A DNA stretch of 64,000 nt from Legionellaceae bacterium UBA6148 (GTDB lineage Bacteria; Pseudomonadota; Gammaproteobacteria; Legionellales; Legionellaceae). Shown in pieces: positions 57,920-64,000 of this stretch. The notes under the pieces were generated by a model. It did no database searches. It worked only from the letters and a program-made list of their open reading frames with translations, and was not told where the DNA came from. The stretch's first letter is position 1; each line of letters starts with the position of its first letter. Position numbers and translations under genes: made by a program. The stretch spans positions 5,137 to 69,136 of the forward strand of contig DIUW01000054.1 of assembly GCA_002423125.1 (NCBI GenBank). Reading direction: 5' to 3'.

Positions 57920-58966
57920 ATGACAACAACGCCCGAAATAAGCCAAGATAAGGCTCCGACGAAACCTCAGAAACAACCCTCTCAGCCGCGGGGGTGGACA
58001 ATTTTATTGCTTATCATTGCTGTGGGTTGCACTGCTTATGCCGCCTATGTTGTTACTCAGTGTCGTCAGGGGACTACACAACAATTGCAAGGTATGATGG
58101 CAAAGCTTTCTGCCATTAATGCCCAACAAACTGACACAGTAACGCGACTTGACTCGACACGTCACCAAGTGAGTATGAATCAAGATCAGCTGACCCTGCT
58201 CGATAAACAGATGCATACGCAGCTTCAGCAACAAGCGTATCGGGCCGATGATTGGGCGCTTCTTAAAGCACGTTATTTTCTTGAGTTAGCGCAAGCCAAT
58301 GCGTATTGGACCGATAATATGCCAGCGACAAGTGCGCTGTTGGGGCAAGCAGATACGGTATTAGAAAATGCTCATGAACAACGCTTGTTTGATGTGAGAC
58401 GCGAGATTGCTGAAGAAAAGGCGCGAGTGGACGCGGTGGAAAAAATAGATACGACAGGGATATTGAGTCAATTGGATGCTGCGCAACAGTTGACACAACA
58501 TTTGCTGATTCATCAAGTCCTGGTATTGCCGAATGATAAAAGCGCGATAACACCTCAACCTGAACAGTCTTCATCTTGGCGTGAGCGTTTGAAAACGAGT
58601 TTGGAGTTATTAGAAAAATTAGTGGTTGTTCGACGTGTTAATGAAGATGTAAAACCGTTGATGACACCGGCTTATGTTGCTTTATTGCGTGAAAGTATTC
58701 AGCTGATGTTGCAAGAAGCACAACTGGCCGTTTTGCAGCGAGATGAGGCGCTTTATCAACTTGCCTTGAAGCAAGCGATCAACAAAGTGACCCAGTTATT
58801 TGATCGTCACGACTCAACTACAGAGGCGTTACTGAAGCAATTAAAAGCATTGACTCAGACAACGCTGCTCCATGAAAAAGTAGAGATTGGGCGCGCGCTT
58901 GTATTATTGAATCAAGTGATTGATTCAAAACCAGAAGCGGGATCGGTCGTGGAAAAATCATCATGA
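57920..58966 (+). CDS. hemX: HemX, membrane protein of the hem operon
   Basis: HemX (annotated as a uroporphyrinogen-III C-methyltransferase homologue, though it lacks the methylase domain) has a cytosolic N-terminus, one membrane helix (~26-48, GWTILLLIIAVGCTAYAAYV) and a long periplasmic coiled coil. The ~348-residue length fits. AAGGAAGATAGTG precedes the ATG. It ends 4 bases into hemY. Its exact role in haem synthesis is unclear. Confidence 0.92.
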   Translation: MTTTPEISQDKAPTKPQKQPSQPRGWTILLLIIAVGCTAYAAYVVTQCRQGTTQQLQGMMAKLSAINAQQTDTVTRLDSTRHQVSMNQDQLTLLDKQMHTQLQQQAYRADDWALLKARYFLELAQANAYWTDNMPATSALLGQADTVLENAHEQRLFDVRREIAEEKARVDAVEKIDTTGILSQLDAAQQLTQHLLIHQVLVLPNDKSAITPQPEQSSSWRERLKTSLELLEKLVVVRRVNEDVKPLMTPAYVALLRESIQLMLQEAQLAVLQRDEALYQLALKQAINKVTQLFDRHDSTTEALLKQLKALTQTTLLHEKVEIGRALVLLNQVIDSKPEAGSVVEKSS

Positions 58967-60147
58967 TAAAAACAATATGGATTTTTTTAATTTTATGGGT
59001 ATCGGTCTGGTTCGGCTCTCATCTTCAACATGATCCGGGTTATGTGTTGATAGCCGTCAACCATTGGACCGTTGAAACAACCCTTTGGATTAGTGGGATT
59101 ATATTAATTTTTGCTTTTGTTGCATTGCATCTGTTTTTGTTGTTCCTGTCTTGGTTGTGCGGTCGTCCAAGATCCTGGCGACGTTGGAAGGCTAAGCGAC
59201 GGACTCGAGCTTCGCAAATGAAAACACGTCAGGGGCTTATTGAATTTAGTGAGGGGCACTGGCAGCGTGCCCAAAATTATTTGATTAAAGCGTTACCTGA
59301 TGCCGATACGCCATTGCTGAATTATTTGACGGCGGCACGTGCAGCACAGGAACTAGGCAACAATCAAATGCGGGATAATTTTCTTCGCGATGCTCAGCAA
59401 TGTATGCCAGAGGCTAAAATAGCCGTTGAGCTGACTCAAGCGCAACTACAGCTTGCCAACCGCCAATGGGAGCAAGCATTGGCGACTTTGCGACATTTAA
59501 AAGATATCGCACCAAAGCATCCTTATGTTCTGAGGTTATTGGTATTTCTTTATCAAGAAGTGAAAGATTGGCCGCAGTTGATTGAATTATTGCCGGACTT
59601 GAAGCGTAATCAGGTTGTTACAGGGAGTGCGTATGATGCCTTGCAACATCAAGCGTATCTTCATGCCTTAACCGATTGTTGCAAGCACGGTAATTCTGAT
59701 GCAGCAGCCGTATTTTTTGGTCGATTGCCGAAGCCACTCGCTCAAGATGCCTCTTTTGTCGCAGTGTATTGTAGCTATTTATTGAGGCATCATGCCGATG
59801 TCGATGCTGAGTTACGTTTGCGCCAATGCCTTCGTCATGAGTTTAATGAGACATTAATTAAGTTGTATGGAGAGATTAATGTTAAAACAGCTCGCTTGGA
59901 TTTTGCAGAGTCATTGCTCAAAAAAAAACCAAACTCTGCGGCGCTGCACTTATGTCTGGGGCGATTAAGTAAATCCAATCAGTTGTGGGGTAAAGCTAAA
60001 GCTTACTTTGAAGGATGCTTACGGTTAGATGCAACGCCTGTCGTTTATGCCGAACTTGGCAAGTTACTCGAACAACTCGACGATCAGGCCGGGGCTTTTG
60101 CTATGTATCGCCAAGGGTTAATTTTGGCAACGGCAGTTCGGGTATAG
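58963..60147 (+). CDS. hemY: HemY, TPR membrane protein of the hem operon
   Basis: HemY (not protoporphyrinogen oxidase) has two N-terminal membrane helices (~4-22 and ~42-66, WISGIILIFAFVALHLFLLF) and TPR-like repeats after ~95 (KTRQGLIEFSEGHWQRAQNY, AKIAVELTQAQLQLANRQWE). 394 residues, as in E. coli. Recent work links HemX/HemY-type proteins to tetrapyrrole regulation, but the mechanism is not shown by sequence. Last gene of hemCDXY. Confidence 0.94.
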   Translation: MIKTIWIFLILWVSVWFGSHLQHDPGYVLIAVNHWTVETTLWISGIILIFAFVALHLFLLFLSWLCGRPRSWRRWKAKRRTRASQMKTRQGLIEFSEGHWQRAQNYLIKALPDADTPLLNYLTAARAAQELGNNQMRDNFLRDAQQCMPEAKIAVELTQAQLQLANRQWEQALATLRHLKDIAPKHPYVLRLLVFLYQEVKDWPQLIELLPDLKRNQVVTGSAYDALQHQAYLHALTDCCKHGNSDAAAVFFGRLPKPLAQDASFVAVYCSYLLRHHADVDAELRLRQCLRHEFNETLIKLYGEINVKTARLDFAESLLKKKPNSAALHLCLGRLSKSNQLWGKAKAYFEGCLRLDATPVVYAELGKLLEQLDDQAGAFAMYRQGLILATAVRV

Positions 60148-60171
60148 TGCCGTCGCCAACCCGGCTTCCGT

Positions 60172-60813
60172 CTAAATCTTCCAGTGCTTTATAATCAATT
60201 TGATTATTACACCATGTCCTTCGAGTCGAATTTTAGACGGTAATGTGGTTCCATTGACGGTGGTGTATTCTAAATAAGTAACGGTATATCCCGCTTGGTG
60301 TAGTTGAGATAATACCTTGCCTTGTTTTTCTGACCCGACAGGCCCTGGCGCGGGAGTACCTTGCACCCAATAGTATAGGTTGGCGACTGGCAATTGAACA
60401 CCGGTTTGCGCGAGAAGCAGTTTGTCTGCATTAGCCGATGTAATTTTTTTAGGTCCATCACGATAGGTGATGACATCGCCCTGTTTCTCAATCATAACAG
60501 CACCTCCACCAAGAGGACCAAACAGTCGAATTTGGTAATGGTTGGGGCCTTGTTGTCGCCAATTGATTGACGCAGTCCATGATTTATTTTTGTTTCTTGC
60601 CGCAATTGCGCCGGACAAATCCCAGGAGGAAATGGTTCGAGTCGTCGTTTGAGCCTGGTTGCCGTGTTCAATCGTGTGAGTGGATTCAGACGATGGGGTC
60701 GTCGACGTTGTTGGATGCTGTGGTGGTAGTGGCGTTTCTATTGTTTTTCTTAGAGGCGCACATGCAACCAGCAAACAAAAAGAAAGAGTTATTATTGGTC
60801 TATAAGCATTCAT
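60172..60813 (-). CDS. lolB: Outer-membrane lipoprotein LolB
   Basis: LolB accepts lipoproteins from LolA and inserts them in the outer membrane; it is itself a lipoprotein. The 213-residue protein has a short signal and lipobox LLVACA, a Ser/Thr/Pro-rich linker (~25-60), then WDLSGAIAARNKNKSWTASI and HYQIRLFGPLGGGAVMIEKQ, LYYWVQGTPAPG and LPSKIRLEGHGVIIKLIIKH. It converges on hemY, 24 bases away. Confidence 0.93.
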   Translation of the reverse strand: MNAYRPIITLSFCLLVACAPLRKTIETPLPPQHPTTSTTPSSESTHTIEHGNQAQTTTRTISSWDLSGAIAARNKNKSWTASINWRQQGPNHYQIRLFGPLGGGAVMIEKQGDVITYRDGPKKITSANADKLLLAQTGVQLPVANLYYWVQGTPAPGPVGSEKQGKVLSQLHQAGYTVTYLEYTTVNGTTLPSKIRLEGHGVIIKLIIKHWKI

Positions 60814-60908
60814 GGTTTGCTCCTAGAATTATTTTAAAAACAGCTATTGCTTATGAAGTGTAGCAGATGAATGAAGAACTGGCTGGATAAAGGCAAGAAG
60901 GATCTGAT

Positions 60909-62069
60909 GTGGTTACTCTCATGCTCACCAATACGTCCCAAGACTCGCCGGATCGTCGTGTGGTCATTAACCTTGCGACGGGTCTTTGTCAGTTTGACAA
61001 TGATCGAGAGATTCAACTGAAACAATTATTGAATTCCGATTTTCGTCATCCACTATTGGCCGAGCCATTTCATCAGCCATCAGATCATCTATTTCACTAT
61101 GAATATGCAACTATCGATGAATTATTTTACTCGGCAATTTATGTGTACTCGGTATTATTACATTCGAATCAACCACATGAATGTAAATTTAAAATAAATC
61201 CGTCATCCGCTTTTCAGCATTCCCCATTTGCAAAAGAAATTTGTTTTTCCATTGGGAATTATAAATTCGCCGGAGAATGTCTGTCGATTAAGCAGCTAAA
61301 TGGTGTGATAACTCATTTAGCGGGATCTCAATTTGAGTTTACAGAAACAATGGTGATTAATGACTGCTTTACGATGGCCGATCTTCCTCACAGGGTTGAT
61401 GGTGATGCACTTTATGACCTAAATGATGAGTTTATTCAATTAGTAAAAGCCCCCATTGATTGGAGGCGTTATGAACTACGTTATATTCATCCTACGATTG
61501 GTTTCGGAGTGTTCAGTAACCAGACGATCAAAAAAGGCGAGCTCATTTCTTTTTATACCGGTTTAAAATCGATACATCGATTTCCAAGTTCATCTTATGT
61601 TTATACTCATAAATTTGATGCGTTAAACATGTGTCTCGATGCATTTAAATGCGGTAATTTATCAAAATTTATTAATCATGCACCGAGTTCAGATTTGAAC
61701 GAGGTTAGCTCCCAGCGAACGTCTTTATGTACTGCAAATATAAACGCGTTCAATCAACTTGTTCGTGGTATTGATGTTTTTGTATACTTTGCTAAGAGAG
61801 ACATTTCGCCGGGTGAGCAACTACTCGTCAATTACGGCCCTCAGTTTTTTAAAGATAGTCCTATCCATCGATTCAAAACAAATGGTCAGCCCATGATCGC
61901 GAATAAAAAAATATTTGGGAATCACTTACAAAAAATAAATCATTTAAGAATAATGTCTCATCATGGTGTTCAAAAAGCTCAAATTTTTTTATTATTAAGG
62001 ACATGTGGCTTAGTCGTTGGCTTGTTTTTGATCATCGAATGGTTCATTAATGTTATTCCGTTGAAATAG
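60909..62069 (+). CDS. SET-domain protein with C-terminal membrane anchor
   Basis: A 386-residue protein started at GTG 60909, where AGAAGGA lies about 7 bases upstream. The first ~185 residues are of unknown fold. A SET lysine-methyltransferase domain spans ~188-316, with GFGVFSNQTIKKGELISFYT G, the substrate/SAM motif GNLSKFINHAP (N-H core) and ISPGEQLLVNYGPQF (usual ELxxDY; here VNYG). A hydrophobic helix at ~359-381 ends the protein. SET domains in Legionella-type bacteria modify host chromatin. A host or own target here is inferred. Its gene is flanked by housekeeping genes. Confidence 0.8.
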   Translation: MVTLMLTNTSQDSPDRRVVINLATGLCQFDNDREIQLKQLLNSDFRHPLLAEPFHQPSDHLFHYEYATIDELFYSAIYVYSVLLHSNQPHECKFKINPSSAFQHSPFAKEICFSIGNYKFAGECLSIKQLNGVITHLAGSQFEFTETMVINDCFTMADLPHRVDGDALYDLNDEFIQLVKAPIDWRRYELRYIHPTIGFGVFSNQTIKKGELISFYTGLKSIHRFPSSSYVYTHKFDALNMCLDAFKCGNLSKFINHAPSSDLNEVSSQRTSLCTANINAFNQLVRGIDVFVYFAKRDISPGEQLLVNYGPQFFKDSPIHRFKTNGQPMIANKKIFGNHLQKINHLRIMSHHGVQKAQIFLLLRTCGLVVGLFLIIEWFINVIPLK

Positions 62070-62136
62070 ACATTGGTATTTTTTCCCACAATACGTTAGA
62101 CTCTCCACCATTATTTATTGAGCCGTTCACTTATTT

Positions 62137-62610
62137 ATGAAACAACGAGCAGTATATCCGGGAACATTTGATCCAGTCACAAATGGTCATGTTGACATCA
62201 TCACTCGCGCATCACAATTATTCTCTGAAGTGATTGTAGCCGTTGCGAGTAATGCAGCAAAAAATCCTTTTTTCTCACTGGCAAAGCGCATTGAGTTCAT
62301 TCAACATACGGTCGCGCATTTACCGGGGGTGCGTGTCGTAGGATTTGATACGTTGTTGATTCATTTTGCTCATGAACAGCAGGCTGGTATTATATTGCGT
62401 GGCTTGCGCGCAGTATCTGATTTTGATTACGAATTGCAACTTGCTGGTATGAATCGTAAACTGTCGAAACAAGTGGAAACATTGTTTTTAGCGCCATCAG
62501 AAGATTTGATGTTTATTTCTTCGTCCCTGGTTCGTGAGATCGCAGCATTAGGGGGCGATATATCACGTTTTGTTCCTTCAATCGTGGTTGATGCATTTAA
62601 TCAAAAATAA
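62137..62610 (+). CDS. coaD: Phosphopantetheine adenylyltransferase
   Basis: CoaD makes dephospho-CoA in coenzyme A synthesis. The 157 residues match the hexameric enzyme: RAVYPGTFDPVTNGHVDIIT with the TxGH nucleotide motif, ILRGLRAVSDFDYELQLAGM NR and the C-terminal LMFISSSLVREIAALGGDIS. Monocistronic, between the SET-domain and OTU-like genes. Confidence 0.98.
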   Translation: MKQRAVYPGTFDPVTNGHVDIITRASQLFSEVIVAVASNAAKNPFFSLAKRIEFIQHTVAHLPGVRVVGFDTLLIHFAHEQQAGIILRGLRAVSDFDYELQLAGMNRKLSKQVETLFLAPSEDLMFISSSLVREIAALGGDISRFVPSIVVDAFNQK

Positions 62611-62696
62611 GGTATTAATGACGTGAGTGGTTTGTTCATACTTTCTTAATATAATTTTACTAAACTAGACATTATCATCATTTATTGGAGTGTGTC

Positions 62697-63785
62697 ATGG
62701 CTGTCACGCCGACGTTAGGCTTTTTAGCACAGACCCATACTAAGCTGCGCATTGCCGTTCATGTTGGCGGTCATGGCGATTGCGGTTTTCGCTCCGTTGC
62801 GGCTGGGTTTATTGATAATTTTTTGATGCACTCGCACTTTAGTATTGATCTATTAAATAAAGTATTCTCTCGGCATTTTGTTTATTTCCCCCAACATCGT
62901 CCACAGATGAGTGGTTTGACGACGGTCAGCAATATGATGACGCGCCTGTTGGCTGATGTTTCTAAAACCGAACTTATACAAACCATGGCGTTTACCTTGC
63001 GACAGCTGGCTGTCGATGAGATGGTTGCACGTCCCGAAAAGTACCGAGGTGCGTTTATCCAGGCTCACGAACAAACGTCACCTGCATTGATGCGTGACCC
63101 TACAACGAAGATAGACGACAGTAGTCTTTTAGCGTTGGCGTATGCATTGGATATGCCGATTGAAGTTCGAGTGGTGGCCTCAGGTAAAGAACTCTATTTT
63201 CCCTCCTTAAACTATCCGCCGGGCATCAAAGTGTCTGCGACCAAACCAAAGGTTGTGATTGAATTAAAAGCAGGGCATTATCGTCCAGAATTATTAGATC
63301 CCTCTGCTTTTAAATCAGATATTTATGATACTTTTTCAGAGGTAAAACCTACTCTCGGTCGGCCGGTTGCCGATCCTGAATTATCTGAAATTTTGCTAAG
63401 GATTGAGATAGAAGAACAACGCCTTATCGCTGAATTTGAAGGCTTACGTAATAATCTTAATCATATGTTAAAAGACGGCACGTTGACTAAAAATAAGTTA
63501 TTGGAACTCTACATTAAAGGTATGCCGACCAGTGATTATTTACAAGGCAGGGTTCGCCATGTCGATGAGGAGCAAGGGCACTCCTATTTCTCCAGTGCTT
63601 TAGATTCGGCGCCAGGTGTCGGCCAAGATCGTCATTCTCCTTTGCATACATATGATGAGGATGTGAGCGTAGAGTTAGTCCATGCGATTGCTCGAGCGAT
63701 TAGCCTCGGCCATATGAGCGCCGATGACGTTTATGCGCAAATCGACCAGCAGCAAGATGAATCGCTGTCAAATCAGGGGATGTAG
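62697..63785 (+). CDS. OTU-like cysteine protease (candidate deubiquitinase)
   Basis: From ATG 62697 (GGAGTGTGTC upstream) the protein has 362 residues. Residues ~20-200 carry an OTU-like core: HVGGHGDCGFRSVAAG with Cys29 in the D-C-x-F-R position (H-G-D-C rather than the usual D-G-x-C), DSSLLALAYALDMPIEVRVV, and VVIELKAGHYRPELL with a candidate catalytic His194. A helical, acidic C-terminal half (~215-362) follows (ELSEILLRIEIEEQRLIAEF). There is no signal peptide. OTU proteases cut ubiquitin, and several are Legionella effectors; activity here is inferred. Monocistronic. Confidence 0.7.
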   Translation: MAVTPTLGFLAQTHTKLRIAVHVGGHGDCGFRSVAAGFIDNFLMHSHFSIDLLNKVFSRHFVYFPQHRPQMSGLTTVSNMMTRLLADVSKTELIQTMAFTLRQLAVDEMVARPEKYRGAFIQAHEQTSPALMRDPTTKIDDSSLLALAYALDMPIEVRVVASGKELYFPSLNYPPGIKVSATKPKVVIELKAGHYRPELLDPSAFKSDIYDTFSEVKPTLGRPVADPELSEILLRIEIEEQRLIAEFEGLRNNLNHMLKDGTLTKNKLLELYIKGMPTSDYLQGRVRHVDEEQGHSYFSSALDSAPGVGQDRHSPLHTYDEDVSVELVHAIARAISLGHMSADDVYAQIDQQQDESLSNQGM

Positions 63786-63879
63786 CCTCCGATTTGGGGC
63801 CTACACCAGTCCTGTAAATCAATTCCGCAGTTTTTGACTGGCATCTGTGATTGTCGTCCCGGAATTTAGTGCGACTTGG

Positions 63880-63986
63880 CGAGCCTGCGAGCTTTAGTCG
63901 CGCTTAATGTCCGGGATCCAGGCTTGGCACCCATCCAATGCGACAATGGATCCCGGACATTAAGCAGACCTAAACTCGCAGGCTCG
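63880..63986. repeat. Intergenic palindromic repeat at the right edge
   Basis: CTTAATGTCCGGGATCCA (63903-63920) and TGGATCCCGGACATTAAG (63947-63964) are exact inverted copies, nested in CGAGCCTGCGAGCTTTAG / CTAAACTCGCAGGCTCG (one base missing). No gene is visible in the last ~210 bases. Confidence 0.85.
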
Positions 63987-64000
63987 TTACGGCCTGCTAA

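Overview
The window reads as chromosome of a gammaproteobacterium of the Legionellales type (Legionella/Coxiella/Aquicella/Berkiella-like). This is an inference from three things: conserved gammaproteobacterial gene order (ubiE-ubiJ-ubiB-tatAB; ffh-rpsP-rimM-trmD-rplS; rplM-rpsI; rppH-ptsP-lgt-thyA; yraN-diaA-dolP; mnmG-rsmG-parA-parB; hemCDXY), a moderate G+C content, and a scatter of eukaryote-like genes (SET domain, OTU-like protease, a segment closely resembling the histone stem-loop binding RNA domain) of the sort found in bacteria that live inside amoebae or animal cells. No rRNA, prophage or CRISPR array is present. One tRNA gene, tRNA-Leu(CAG), was found.

Layout. 1-4200: end of tatC facing a ubiE-ubiJ-ubiB-tatA-tatB operon and a DUF1841 gene. 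4200-7500: an accessory stretch with a 178-bp MITE-like element flanked by a 9-bp direct repeat, a DUF2807-like exported protein, a 433-bp inverted-repeat element, a cold-shock protein, tRNA-Leu and an unknown gene that may be frameshifted. 7570-14300: a complete moxR-DUF58-DUF4381-batA-batB-batC-batD operon whose batC carries a 15-bp tandem repeat. 14375-24060: photolyase, mltB, hspQ, hdeD, ppa, a HIT protein, folE and the translation/secretion block ffh to rpsI. 24143-31376: parC between unknown genes, then an XRE regulator, a sensor-like protein, an MFS transporter and a candidate small RNA. 31451-38192: glmU, rppH, ptsP, an orphan AbrB-type gene, lgt, thyA, dcd.

38284-46160: the most accessory part. 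It starts with a 315-residue protein containing the SLBP-like segment, followed by a DUF1566 pseudogene, a GIY-YIG remnant inside an inverted repeat, and palindromic repeats, one of which supplies the stop codon of gcvPB. The glycine cleavage operon gcvT-gcvH-gcvPA-(YciI)-gcvPB follows, then decayed relE and hipBA toxin-antitoxin genes. 46162-52479: BON lipoproteins, diaA, yraN, parB, parA, rsmG, mnmG. 52674-64000: a large repetitive exported DUF1566 protein, rpiA, hemC-hemD-hemX-hemY, lolB, the SET-domain protein, coaD, the OTU-like protein, and an intergenic palindrome at the right edge.

Working together: the ubi genes make the quinone headgroup and methylate it, the Bat operon probably serves envelope or redox stress, hemCDXY makes tetrapyrrole precursors, gcv supplies one-carbon units that thyA uses, dcd supplies dUMP precursor, and parAB segregates the chromosome. 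The SLBP-like, SET and OTU-like proteins look like candidate host-directed effectors. No secretion system is visible in the window to support that directly.
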